Assembly: GCA_025989215.1 (NCBI GenBank)
Contig: JAPDNP010000001.1
Coordinates: 186,001-250,000 of the forward strand
DNA: 64,000 nt
Reading direction: 5' to 3'
DNA from: Neisseriaceae bacterium JH1-16
GTDB lineage: Bacteria > Pseudomonadota > Gammaproteobacteria > Burkholderiales > Chromobacteriaceae
The notes under the pieces are model-generated. The model had not been told where the DNA came from. It saw nothing but the letters and a program-made list of their open reading frames with translations, and did no database searches. Below, in pieces: positions 46,314-55,680 of the stretch (its first letter is position 1; each line of letters begins with the position of its first letter). Made by a program: the position numbers and the translations under genes.

Positions 46314-46952
46314 ATGTCAACTACCCCGAAACGGGCCCTGCTGGTCATCGACGTACAGAACGAGTACGACACCGGCGGCCTGCCGATCGAGTATCCCCCG
46401 CTGTCCACTTCCTTGCCGGCGATCGGCCGCGCGATCGATGCCGCCCGTGCCGCCGGCGTGCCGGTGGTCGTGATCCAGCACACTTCGCCGGCCGGCTCGC
46501 CGGTGTTCGACAAGGGCAGCGACGGCTGGCAGCTGCACCCGGTGGTGGCGAGCCGCCCCTACGATCATTACATCGAGAAGACGCTGCCCAGCTCGTTCAC
46601 CGGCACCGACCTGGCTGCCTGGTTGGCCGAACGGCACATCGATACGCTGACGGTGATCGGCTACATGACCCAGGTGTGCGATGACTCGACGACGCGGGAA
46701 GCGATGCACCGCGGCCTGGGGGTGGAGGTGCTGCACGATGCGACTGGCGCGATCCCGCTGGCCAACTCGGCCGGCGGCGCCTCGGCCGAGGAGGTGCATC
46801 GGGTGAGCCTGGTGGTGATGCAGTCGCTGTTCGCCGCGGTGCTGTCCACCGACGACTGGATCGCGCTGCTCGGCAACGGCGGCGTGCCGGAGCGCGATAA
46901 CCTGGTGGCCTCGCGGCAGCGCGGCGCCGCGTTGGCCGAAGCGGCGGCCTGA
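46314..46952 (+). CDS. Isochorismatase-family cysteine hydrolase, copy 2
   Basis: A 212-residue paralogue of the preceding gene, colinear throughout (MSTTPKRALLVIDVQNEYDT, FDKGSDGWQLHPVVASRPYD, YIEKTLPSSFTGTDLAAWLA, MTQVCDDSTTREAM). Catalytic Asp, Lys and Cys are all kept, so both copies should be active. Replacements cluster near the C-terminus and around the N/V-C motif, which may alter substrate. TGGAGACACTGCC lies before the ATG. Two motif copies (46622, 46931) are read Leu-Ala-Glu. Confidence 0.9.
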   Translation: MSTTPKRALLVIDVQNEYDTGGLPIEYPPLSTSLPAIGRAIDAARAAGVPVVVIQHTSPAGSPVFDKGSDGWQLHPVVASRPYDHYIEKTLPSSFTGTDLAAWLAERHIDTLTVIGYMTQVCDDSTTREAMHRGLGVEVLHDATGAIPLANSAGGASAEEVHRVSLVVMQSLFAAVLSTDDWIALLGNGGVPERDNLVASRQRGAALAEAAA

Positions 46953-47205
46953 GCGGCGGACGCCCTCGCGAGCGGGACGGTGCGGCGGCCGGTGGCGGAC
47001 GTTCGGAAGCGCCTCGTGCAGCCAAACCAGCGCCGCCGCGCGTGCCGCCAGCGCCAACGGATTGTCGGCAATTCGCCGCGGCCGAGGGCGGCGGGCGTTC
47101 GGCCAACCTGTCTGTCACCAAGCACGCGCTTGGTCGGTGATATAGTGGGCGACCGGGCCGACACAGATCGGCTTCGACCGCACATTTGTTCATCGAGGAG
47201 AGACC

Positions 47206-47979
47206 ATGGGGCACGACTTCCGCCATCTGCTGTTCACCGTAGAAGACGGTGTGGCGACGCTGACGCTGAACCGGCCGGACAGCCTGAACAGTTTCACGGT
47301 CGAGATGCATGAAGAACTGGTCGACGCACTGACCGTGGTGTACGACGACGCGATCCGCGTGCTGGTGCTGACCGGTGCCGGGCGCGGCTTCTGTGCCGGC
47401 CAGGATCTGTCCGCGATGCCGAGCGATCTGGGCGACGTGCTGGACCGTTACTACGGCCCCTTGGTCCAGCGCCTGCGCGATCTGCCCAAGCCGGTGATCG
47501 GCGCGGTCAATGGCGTGGCCGCCGGAGCCGGTGCCAATATCGCGCTGGCCTGCGACCTGGTGATCGCCGCCCGTTCGGCCAGCTTCATCCAGGCGTTCAG
47601 CAAGATCGGCCTGATGCCGGACGCGGGCGGCACCTACTTCTTGCCGCGCCTGGTCGGTTCCGCCCGTGCGATGGGGCTGGCGCTACTAGCCGACAAGCTG
47701 TCGGCACAGCAGGCGGCGGACTGGGGGCTGATCTGGCAGTGCGTCGACGATGCGGAGTTCGCTGCCACCGTACAGGGGGTGGCTCGGAAGCTGGCGGATG
47801 GCCCGACGCTGGGCTATGCACGCATCAAGCAGGCGCTGCAGGCCTCGGGGCAGAATGGCCTGGAAGCACAGCTCGATCTGGAGCGCGACAGCCAGCGTGA
47901 GTTGGGGCGCAGCGCCGATTTCCGCGAAGGGGTCGCGGCTTTCATGGCCAAGCGTGCCCCGAGGTTTGTCGGGAAATAA
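47206..47979 (+). CDS. Enoyl-CoA hydratase/isomerase family, PaaG-like
   Basis: Crotonase-fold enzyme of 257 residues. The oxyanion holes are GAGRGFCAGQDLSAM (about residues 60-74) and NGVAAGAGANIALACDLVIA (about 102-121), and the late motif KIGLMPDAGGTYFLPRLVG (about 133-151) has the Asp used by PaaG (epoxyphenylacetyl-CoA isomerase). No other phenylacetate gene is nearby, so another acyl-CoA substrate is possible. GAGGAGAGACC precedes the ATG. It stands alone. Confidence 0.85.
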   Translation: MGHDFRHLLFTVEDGVATLTLNRPDSLNSFTVEMHEELVDALTVVYDDAIRVLVLTGAGRGFCAGQDLSAMPSDLGDVLDRYYGPLVQRLRDLPKPVIGAVNGVAAGAGANIALACDLVIAARSASFIQAFSKIGLMPDAGGTYFLPRLVGSARAMGLALLADKLSAQQAADWGLIWQCVDDAEFAATVQGVARKLADGPTLGYARIKQALQASGQNGLEAQLDLERDSQRELGRSADFREGVAAFMAKRAPRFVGK

Positions 47980-48135
47980 TTCGGCAGGCGAATCGTGGGT
48001 TTGTGTGCTGCTCGGGGCGGGAGCGTTGTGCGGGGTGGGGCCGGTACAACGTGCCTTGCGGGTGGTCGGCTCGATCCTCCGCCATCGGCCTAACGGTTGG
48101 TCGAACCCGAATCAATTGCTCTGTATCGCCGCAAT

Positions 48136-48159
48136 AAAGCCAGCCCTCGGGCTGGCTTT
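48136..48159. terminator. Terminator between PaaG-like and TRIC genes
   Basis: Perfect 11-bp stem AAAGCCAGCCC / GGGCTGGCTTT, TC loop; on the minus strand it follows a TTCGGCCAAC copy (48173) and serves the TRIC gene. Confidence 0.82.
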
Positions 48160-48183
48160 GTCATGGGCGGGCTTCGGCCAACG

Positions 48184-48798
48184 TCAGTGCAGATTGCGCT
48201 GGTAAGAGAAGGTCGGCAGGTTCCAGCCGCGGTACACCGCGCCCAGGCGTATGGTCAGACCAACCACGAAACCCGCGGTCATGTTCAGGTTCTCGCTGAC
48301 GCCCAGGTGGTGCAGGCCGAGGTAGAGCAGGGCGACCACCAGCGACACGCTGGCATACAGTTCCTGGCGGAACACCACCGGCACGCGGTTGCACAGCACG
48401 TCGCGCAGCACCCCGCCGGCGATGCCGGTGATCATGCCGGCCACTACCACCACCGGCAGCTGATAACCCATGCCGAGCGCGACATTGCTGCCGATCAGCG
48501 TGAACGCCACCAGGCCCAGCGCGTCGAGCACCAGGAACACATTGCGCAGCCGGTGCATATAGTGGGACACGAACACGGTGAACACGCCGGCGCCGAGCGT
48601 CAGGTACAGGTAGTCGGGGTGCTGGGTCCAGCCGATCGGGAAGTGGCCGAGCACAATGTCGCGCACCGTGCCGCCGCCCAGTGCGGTGAGGAAGGCGATG
48701 ACCGAGACGCCGAAGATGTCCATATTGCGGCGCCCGGCGGCGAGCGCACCGGTCATGGCCTCGGCGGTGATGGCGATCAGATAGATATAGGTCAGCAT
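48184..48798 (-). CDS. TRIC/UPF0126-family membrane protein, putative glycine transporter
   Basis: A 204-residue integral membrane protein of the bacterial TRIC (UPF0126, YicG/YadS) family. Each of the two repeats carries the GGG-type kink: FLTALGGGTVRDIVLG (about residues 34-49) and GMITGIAGGVLRDVLC (about 120-135). Seven helices, beginning YIYLIAITAEAMTGALAAG. The tandem glycine riboswitch upstream strongly supports a glycine role, as in the Pfam name Gly_transporter. The ATG 48798 is about 240 bases from the riboswitch; start not certain. Confidence 0.88.
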   Translation of the reverse strand: MLTYIYLIAITAEAMTGALAAGRRNMDIFGVSVIAFLTALGGGTVRDIVLGHFPIGWTQHPDYLYLTLGAGVFTVFVSHYMHRLRNVFLVLDALGLVAFTLIGSNVALGMGYQLPVVVVAGMITGIAGGVLRDVLCNRVPVVFRQELYASVSLVVALLYLGLHHLGVSENLNMTAGFVVGLTIRLGAVYRGWNLPTFSYQRNLH

Positions 48799-49034
48799 AG
48801 TTTTCGTTCAGATGGATGGAGCGACAATCACAGCGCCGCCGGGCGCGCATACAGCGGCCGGCAGAGACTTCAATCGGAATAATGGCTCAACAGCGACGCA
48901 TTCGTTCGGGAGGGCGTCGTCGTGACAAGGTAGCGAGGGAACCGATGGCGGGGTCGGTAGGTCGGAGTGACAGGGTCATCGTTGGCATGGTCAAGGGCTC
49001 GGCAAGGTCGGCGGGCACGACGGTGCCCGTTAAG

Positions 49035-49220
49035 CCTCTCCCCTTGTCCTTTTACCTGAGAGTTTCTGGTGGCTGACGCCACGCGCCCCTTCGGTGGACC
49101 GGCGGGTGCCGGTCTCTCTCCAATTGGCTAATCGATGTGTCGGTTGCAGTTCGTTTGCCTGAGCGATTATGGGAGCTTGCGTCTTCGGCGGAGGGTCCGG
49201 CCCTCGCTCTCCTGCAACCA
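49035..49220 (-). ncRNA. Tandem glycine riboswitch
   Basis: Read on the minus strand, aptamer I (49220-49141) has GGTTGCAGGAGAGCGAGGG, GCCGAAGACGCAAGCTCCC and CGCTCAGGCAAACGAACTGC; aptamer II (49122-49035) has GGAGAGAGACCGGC, CCACCGAAGGGGCGCG and CTCTCAGGTAAAAGGACAAG GGGAGAGG. These are the hallmark glycine-aptamer blocks in the correct order with a short linker. A GGGCAC..GTGCCC hairpin (49010-49030) follows and may be the expression platform. It should switch on (or off) the leftward TRIC gene when glycine is high. Confidence 0.93.
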
Positions 49221-49384
49221 GTATCCAATTATCCCGCACTGCAGCATCACGGTCAAACAAGCTTAATGTAGAGTGATGGCCGGCCAGGGGGCCGATGCGG
49301 CGGATGTCACGGTCGGTGTGCCGTAACGTAGGCCTGTTGCACAGGGTGCCGCTGCATGATGATGAACGGTTTTGGGGAAGTGAG

Positions 49385-49711
49385 ATGACGACAATGATGC
49401 TCGACGCACTGTTGAAGCTGGTCGATACGCCGCGCGACGGTGCGCTGCTGCGTTTCGGTATCGCCAACGAGCTGGTGCGCCAGCAGCGCCTGGACGAAGC
49501 CGAGGCTCAGTTGCGCCAGGCGCTGGTGATGCAGCCCGATTACTCGGCGGCGTGGAAGCTGCTGGGCAAGGTGTTGGTGGCCGCCGCTAGGCCCGATGCG
49601 GCACGGCTCGTCTATCAGGATGGCATCGCGGTGGCAGAGCTGAAGGGCGACCTGCAGGCGGCCAAGGAGATGGGGGTGTTCTTGCGCCGGCTCGACAAGG
49701 CCGTCGGCTAA
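49385..49711 (+). CDS. Small tetratricopeptide-repeat protein
   Basis: A 108-residue soluble protein: ATG 49385 preceded by TTGGGGAAGTGAG. One clear TPR (LRFGIANELVRQQRLDEAEAQL RQALVMQPDYSAAWKLLGKVL, about residues 20-62) and a second partial one (DAARLVYQDGIAVAELKGDLQ). Such small TPR proteins act as adaptors; partner unknown. It is divergent from the glycine riboswitch. Confidence 0.82.
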   Translation: MTTMMLDALLKLVDTPRDGALLRFGIANELVRQQRLDEAEAQLRQALVMQPDYSAAWKLLGKVLVAAARPDAARLVYQDGIAVAELKGDLQAAKEMGVFLRRLDKAVG

Positions 49712-49719
49712 GAGTCACT

Positions 49720-49822
49720 TAATGAGCTGCTAACAAACCCCCCTTGGCATTGTTGCGCTGCCTTGCCGTATGACTTGCACTGTCTGTGGCAGCGTGCCTA
49801 GCCGGGATCATTGCACTGCTAG
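49720..49822. repeat. Intergenic hairpin repeat, member 1
   Basis: Begins with GCTGCTAACAAACCC; the core TTGTTGCGCTGCCTTGCCG pairs imperfectly with TGGCAGCG downstream (CGCTGCC / GGCAGCG). Shares TGTT(G)CGC..CCTTGC with the elements at 50820 and 53531, and GCTAACAA-CCC with that at 61297. Confidence 0.5.
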
Positions 49823-49837
49823 CGACGCTTCAAGGGC

Positions 49838-50371
49838 TCAGGCGCGGCTGGCGCGACAGCGGCGCTGCGCCCAGCGCCTCAAGCGGCGCAGGCGCATCCA
49901 ACTGCGCCCCTGGGTCTCGTTCGCCAGGCGCCGTTCCAGCCAGTGCCGGTACGGCGCCGTCTTTTCGCGTGCCCAGTCGCGGGCGCGCAGCAGCGCTGCG
50001 TAGGTGCGCGCGACCCAGTCGATTTCGAGCAGCGCGGCTTGGCAGATCGCAAACAGCCACGATGCCACACCCATGCCAAGCAGCTTGGCGAACAGCAGGG
50101 TCAGAATCGCCAGCACATAGCGGTGCTGGATCAACAACGCCACTTCGACGAATTTCAGCGGAATCAGGGTCAACAGTGGTACCGCCACGCAGGCGAGCGC
50201 CGGGTAGGGGCGCAGTGCCGCCAGTCGTCGCGACAGCTGTTCGGCCAACGGTCGCCACGGTGCCCAGTTAACGAAGCGGTGCACCAACGGGCCAAGCCGC
50301 TCCCATAGCCAGGCCTCCAGCAGGAACAGGCCGGCGAGTAAAAACCACAAAGGGGCGAGCAGGCGTTTCAT
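49838..50371 (-). CDS. Hypothetical inner-membrane protein
   Basis: A 177-residue protein (ATG 50371, MKRLLAPLWFLLAGLFLLEA) with three hydrophobic segments (about residues 4-24, 58-82 and 84-113) and a basic C-terminus with many Arg (RRLANETQGRSWMRLRRLRR). Longer open frames through this region on the same strand are shadows. No family recognised. Motif copy at 50240 is read Leu-Ala-Glu. It may share transcription with the ynfA-like gene 47 bases upstream. Confidence 0.7.
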   Translation of the reverse strand: MKRLLAPLWFLLAGLFLLEAWLWERLGPLVHRFVNWAPWRPLAEQLSRRLAALRPYPALACVAVPLLTLIPLKFVEVALLIQHRYVLAILTLLFAKLLGMGVASWLFAICQAALLEIDWVARTYAALLRARDWAREKTAPYRHWLERRLANETQGRSWMRLRRLRRWAQRRCRASRA

Positions 50372-50418
50372 GGGTCGAATCTGGGGGCGGCGGAGTGCTT
50401 TCGCAAGCGCGGTCGTGG

Positions 50419-50736
50419 TCAGCGTGGCTGGAGCATGATGATCGCCATGCCGGTCAGGCAGACCAGTACGCCGGCCACGTCCCACCAGCTGGGCCGAATC
50501 CCGTCGACCAGCCATAGCCAGCACAAGGCCACGCTGATGTAAACCCCGCCATAGGCGGCGTAGACCCGGCCGGAGGCCGCCTCGTGCAAGGTCAGCAGCC
50601 AGGCGAACAGCGCCAGGCTCAGCGCCGCCGGCAGCAACAGCCAGGCCGAGCCCTGCTGGCGCAGCCACAGATAGGGCAGGTAACAGCCGACGATTTCGGC
50701 CAGGGCAGTCGCAAGGTAAAGCAGGAAGGGCTTCAT
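50419..50736 (-). CDS. YnfA/UPF0060-family membrane protein
   Basis: A 105-residue small-multidrug-resistance-like protein with four helices, matching the UPF0060 family in length and sequence ([59 protein letters not shown]). ATG 50736 (MKPFLLYL) is preferred to an upstream frame start. E. coli YnfA relatives confer modest dye or drug efflux; substrate here unknown. Confidence 0.92.
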   Translation of the reverse strand: MKPFLLYLATALAEIVGCYLPYLWLRQQGSAWLLLPAALSLALFAWLLTLHEAASGRVYAAYGGVYISVALCWLWLVDGIRPSWWDVAGVLVCLTGMAIIMLQPR

Positions 50737-50819
50737 CGGTCGAGGCAAAATGGCAATCGTTGCCATTTTGCCCGAAACGCCCGAGCGGGGCGATCTAGTG
50801 CCGTAGTGTGGCTCACAGA

Positions 50820-50912
50820 ACGCCTCGGCGTTGTTCGCTGCCTTGCATTTGTACTGGCTACGATTGCATGGCTAGCCAGTCTAGCTACGTGGGCGAAACT
50901 ACGTTTTGTTGG
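50820..50912. repeat. Intergenic hairpin repeat, member 2
   Basis: Contains GGCGTTGTTCGCTGCCTTGC, closely matching the core of the 49720 element, followed by GTACTGGCTACGATTGCATG and GGCTAGCC, a short palindrome. It separates the ynfA-like and alginate-lyase-like genes. Confidence 0.45.
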
Positions 50913-50915
50913 CTC

Positions 50916-51938
50916 TTAACCAGCGCACTGCGCCGCCAGCCATAGCGGCGGGGTCTTCGCCAGGCGCTGCGCGAGCGGCTGGTAGCGCGCATCGAGCAGG
51001 CTGGCGGTCCAGTAGAGAGCCGCGGCGCTCTTTGGCTCCCATTCGCCGCTGAAGCCCGGCAGGCCCGCATCGCGCCGCTGCAGGTCGAACTTCACCGTGG
51101 TGTGCAGGTATTCCTCGTGGCGCTGGCGCCCTTCGGCATAGGGCAGCAGCCAGTCGAGGCCCGTGCGCAAGCGCTGGCCGCTGGCGCCGGGCAGGTCCAG
51201 CCAGTCCTGGCCCATCTGCTTGGCGGCGAGCGCGGCGCGGGTCAGCGGTTCCAGGTCGTAGACCACATAGTGCAGCGCATCGCGTTCGGCGAAGTCGAGC
51301 ACGCTGCCGTCCGCGCGCATATTGGCGTCGAGCTGGCGCAGGTAGGCGGCCCGGGCGGCGTTCAGCAGCCGGGGGGCGTCCAGCGCCACCGCGGCGAGCG
51401 TGGCGATCTTGACGCGGTGGCTCTGCCAGTTGTTGACCAAGGTGCCGCGGTTGGCCGCGGGCATCGTCTGCATGCGGGCCAGATAGCCTTCGGCCAACGC
51501 GCGCAGCAGTTGCCGCACGTTCTCGCGGGTGGCGGCGGGCAGGTCCGCCGCGCTCAAGCGGTAGGCATCGATCAGGCCGTCGAGGGAGGTCTCGTCTATC
51601 GGGTTGAAACTCGGCCGGTACACCTGCGTCCAGGCATCGAAGTAGTTGCTCAGGCGGTCCAGCGCCGCTTGGTCGCGCCGGGTGCGCCAGGCGAGCGCCA
51701 GCACGCGCATATAGTCGAAGTCGCGCTTGGCCTGCACCGACTGGTCGTAGAGCCCTTGGTGCGGCAGGGTGCCCTCGGTGTGCACCACCGGCATGGCTTG
51801 CGGTGCGGCGGCCGGAGCGTGGGCAAGCGCGGCGCGCAGGTTGTCCGGCTTGGGCGATGGGCAGGACAAGGGGGCGGCTGAGGCGGCCACGGCGCTCAGC
51901 ATTAAGGGCGCGAGGAGGAGGGCGTGCTTGCCTGGCAT
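50916..51938 (-). CDS. Alginate-lyase-family exported protein
   Basis: A 340-residue protein with signal peptide KHALLLAPLMLSAVAASAA and an (alpha/alpha) toroid similar to the alginate-lyase (PF05426) family. Visible motifs: FDYMRVLALAWRTRRDQAAL (about 74-93), LVNNWQSHRVKIATLAAVAL (about 166-185, with the conserved Asn-Asn-His set) and DGSVLDFAERDALHYVVYDLEPL (about 208-230, with catalytic-type His and Tyr). It probably cleaves a uronic polymer in the periplasm; alginate itself is not proven. Confidence 0.82.
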   Translation of the reverse strand: MPGKHALLLAPLMLSAVAASAAPLSCPSPKPDNLRAALAHAPAAAPQAMPVVHTEGTLPHQGLYDQSVQAKRDFDYMRVLALAWRTRRDQAALDRLSNYFDAWTQVYRPSFNPIDETSLDGLIDAYRLSAADLPAATRENVRQLLRALAEGYLARMQTMPAANRGTLVNNWQSHRVKIATLAAVALDAPRLLNAARAAYLRQLDANMRADGSVLDFAERDALHYVVYDLEPLTRAALAAKQMGQDWLDLPGASGQRLRTGLDWLLPYAEGRQRHEEYLHTTVKFDLQRRDAGLPGFSGEWEPKSAAALYWTASLLDARYQPLAQRLAKTPPLWLAAQCAG

Positions 51939-52108
51939 TGCTCAGAATCCTTCGGGGTCGTGTTCATCGCATCGTAGGGTGCGTCTACCATGCCGGTCTG
52001 TGGGGCAACGGTAAGCGGTCGTAACCGGATGTACGCAGTAACTATTACACTAAGGGAGTGAGCTGGCCGAAGCGGCCGCATTGTCATCGCGTGAGGAGGA
52101 AGTACCCC

Positions 52109-53512
<1,404 letters not shown>

Positions 53513-53530
53513 GGGCGGCCAAGGCAGGTC

Positions 53531-53600
53531 CTGCCGCTATGTTGCGCCTCCTTGCCGAGCTACTGGTACGGCCTGCGAGGCGCCCTTGCTGCAGGCGTTC
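53531..53600. repeat. Intergenic hairpin repeat, member 3
   Basis: ATGTTGCGCCTCCTTGCCG and CGGCCTGCGAGGCGC: arms GCGCCTC (53544-53550) and GAGGCGC (53577-53583) with partial pairing inside. This element is the most regular of the four and lies after fumC, where it may also aid termination. Confidence 0.5.
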
Positions 53601-53654
53601 GTTAGCCGCTGATGTCTGGCGTCCAAGGGCACCGTCACCGGAAGGGGGCGAATC

Positions 53655-54101
53655 ATGCACGAGCTCAAGTTTGTCTACGTCTGCTATATAGCGACCACGC
53701 CGCAGGCGCTGTGGCAGGCGCTGACCGACGGCGAGTTGACCCGGCGCTATTGGCACCGGGTCGAGTCGAGCTGGCAGATCGGTGCGCCGCTGACGCTGTG
53801 GCTGGAGGACGGGCAGGTCGATATCACCGGCACGGTGCGGGTCTGCGACCCGCCACGCAAGCTGGCGTTCAGCTATCAGGCGGTCGCGCTCGAGGCCGGG
53901 CGCTTCGAGAGGGCATCGCGGGTTTGCCTGTATGTCGAGGAGGTCGACGATGACGTCGTTCGCCTGACGCTGACGCACGACGACTTCGAGCCGGGCAGCG
54001 TGGTCTACGCCGATGGTGTGCGTAGCTGGCCGGCGATTCTGTGCGGGCTCAAGACCTTGCTGGAAACCGGCAGGTCACAGTCGTTTCACGCCGCGTCTTG
54101 A
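53655..54101 (+). CDS. SRPBCC/AHSA1-domain protein
   Basis: A 148-residue START-fold protein. It begins with the family pattern KFVYVCYIATTPQALWQALTD, followed by the usual strand-helix order (RRYWHRVESSWQIGAPLTLW, ..KLAFSYQAV) and ending in a WPAILCGLKTLLETG helix. The family binds hydrophobic ligands or acts as an Hsp90 co-chaperone; partner not known. GGAAGGGGGCG precedes the ATG. Confidence 0.88.
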   Translation: MHELKFVYVCYIATTPQALWQALTDGELTRRYWHRVESSWQIGAPLTLWLEDGQVDITGTVRVCDPPRKLAFSYQAVALEAGRFERASRVCLYVEEVDDDVVRLTLTHDDFEPGSVVYADGVRSWPAILCGLKTLLETGRSQSFHAAS

Positions 54102-54172
54102 GCGGGGCTAAGGCTGGGTTAAGTTTGCTGCGGTATACCTGCAGCCATCGAATCACTCGCTGCTAGCCCGTC

Positions 54173-54775
54173 ATGACGCATCTCGAAGCATTGAACCATT
54201 CGCTGTTCCTGGCGATCAACGCCACCACCGCGACGCCGCCGTTGGCGATCAGCGCCGGCATTGTCGCAGCCCAGTATCTGATCTTCACCGTTCCCTTACT
54301 GCTGGCCGGCTTGTGGCTGCAGGGCACGCGTCCGGCGCGGGAGCTGGCGGTTCGTGCGGCACTGGTGACGCTATCGGCGCTGCTGATCGCCCAACTGGTC
54401 GGGCTGCTCTGGCCGCATCCGCGGCCGTTCATGATCGGGTTGGGTGCACGCTTCATTCCCCATGTTGCCGATTCGTCCTTCCCCAGCGATCACGGTACGG
54501 TGATGGCGGCGGTGACACTGACACTGCTGCTCGGGCATGCCCGGCTGTGCGGTCTGGCAATGCTGCTGGTCGGGGGGCTGGTCGCGTGGGCGCGGGTGTT
54601 TCTCGGCGTGCACTTTCCGTTCGATATGGTCGGTGCGGTCATGGTGGCGGCGCTGGCCTATGCGTTGCTGGTGCCGTTCTGGCTGTTCTGCGGTGAGCGC
54701 GTCGTGGGGCTGGTCGAGCGTGGTTACCGCCGCGCGTTGGCCTGGTTCATTGCGGCCGGGTGGCTGCCGGCTTGA
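54173..54775 (+). CDS. PAP2-family phosphatase, undecaprenyl-diphosphatase-like
   Basis: A 200-residue inner-membrane lipid phosphatase with six helices. The three phosphatase motifs are all present: GLLWPHPRPFMIG (C1-like K/R..RP), DSSFPSDHGTVMA (PSDH) and ARVFLGVHFPFDMVGA (R..H..D). BcrC-type undecaprenyl-diphosphatases share this layout, so recycling of the lipid carrier is the likely role. It ends with a hydrophilic tail. Confidence 0.9.
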   Translation: MTHLEALNHSLFLAINATTATPPLAISAGIVAAQYLIFTVPLLLAGLWLQGTRPARELAVRAALVTLSALLIAQLVGLLWPHPRPFMIGLGARFIPHVADSSFPSDHGTVMAAVTLTLLLGHARLCGLAMLLVGGLVAWARVFLGVHFPFDMVGAVMVAALAYALLVPFWLFCGERVVGLVERGYRRALAWFIAAGWLPA

Positions 54776-54856
54776 CGGTTTGACTACCGAGCCAGGCGCG
54801 TGCCGTTTATGTTGAGGATGTCGCGAGTAGGACAATGCAGCGCGGCAACAGGGATG

Positions 54857-54883
54857 AAAAAAGGGAGCCAAGGCTCCCTTTTT
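54857..54883. terminator. Bidirectional terminator at 54.87 kb
   Basis: GGGAGCC / GGCTCCC stem with A-run and T-run on both sides; it serves the PAP2 gene and the leftward small ORF. Confidence 0.85.
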
Positions 54884-54902
54884 CTATGGGCCGATAGGCC
54901 GC

Positions 54903-55013
54903 TCAGTGGCTATCGCCGGCTTTCGGCTTGATGCCGGTCGGCTTAACTTTTTTCTTGTGGTGCTTCTTCTTGGCCGGTTGGACGGCATTGCCTTGGGCTG
55001 TCGACTGGGTCAA
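54903..55013 (-). CDS. Very short Lys/His-rich polypeptide, possible remnant
   Basis: From a TTG start at 55013 the frame encodes 36 residues, MTQSTAQGNAVQPAKKKHHK then KKVKPTGIKPKAGDSH. The KKKHHKKK motif recalls acid-shock (Asr-like) or histone-like tails. There is no signal peptide upstream, so it is either a short basic peptide or the surviving C-terminus of a longer gene. A good terminator lies 20 bases downstream on the minus strand, which suggests transcription in this direction. Confidence 0.35.
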   Translation of the reverse strand: MTQSTAQGNAVQPAKKKHHKKKVKPTGIKPKAGDSH

Positions 55014-55071
55014 AACGTGCCATGTCCTTTGCGGAGCATTGCACGTATCGAGAAAGGGCGAACAGGGCGAC

Positions 55072-55395
55072 TTAAGCGTACCAGCGCAGGCCGGAGGGGG
55101 TGGGGCGGCGCGTGGCGTCCCAGGCTTCTTTCAGTGGCGATGCGGGGGCTGGTGCAGGCACCAGTTCCAACGCAGCGCGGAAGCGACCGAGCCGTTGCAG
55201 TTCGGTGGCAAGCCAGGCGGGCTCACCGCGCGAGATATCCAGTGTGATCAGGTCGACGCCGGCCCACGACCACAGCTCGACGCTGTCGTGCAGCGACTGC
55301 GAGGTGCTGTCGGGCATCGTTGGGTCAAGTTCGAAGCGGGCGAGGAAATAGTCGTGGCCATCTAGGGGCAGTTCCTTGCGTTCGGCACTCAGCAT
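55072..55395 (-). CDS. Hypothetical protein
   Basis: A 107-residue acidic protein (MLSAERKELPLDGHDYFLAR, then STSQSLHDSVELWSWAGVDL and EPAWLATELQRLGRFRAALE) ending GLRWYA. GGAGACC lies near the ATG. No signal peptide or membrane helix. I do not recognise the family; the composition is normal for the genome. Confidence 0.65.
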   Translation of the reverse strand: MLSAERKELPLDGHDYFLARFELDPTMPDSTSQSLHDSVELWSWAGVDLITLDISRGEPAWLATELQRLGRFRAALELVPAPAPASPLKEAWDATRRPTPSGLRWYA

Positions 55396-55680
55396 CTCAG
55401 GTCTCCTTCCGCGGATGCGGTTCGTTTTAACTGGCTGGCCAGCTACCGTTGGCGAATGTCGAGCAATCTGGCAACGGCTGCGGTGTCAGCTCATTAAAAG
55501 CCAATATAGCTTGATGTGAAGACAAATGAGACGACCGGTGCAAAACTGGCGACAAACGGTTATTTCTGTACAAATATTACGGTTTTGTTCAGTGTCATCG
55601 ATAGATTCAACTGGGCAGTGGGCAAAAAAAAGCGGCGACTCTCGTCGCCGCCGGAAAAGGGCCATTGTTTGGAGAAATGC

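Noticed and set aside
49830-50258. Minus-strand 142-codon frame as a gene
   Set aside because: It overlaps the better-supported membrane protein in another frame and is rich in Arg, Gly, Pro and Thr with no start context.
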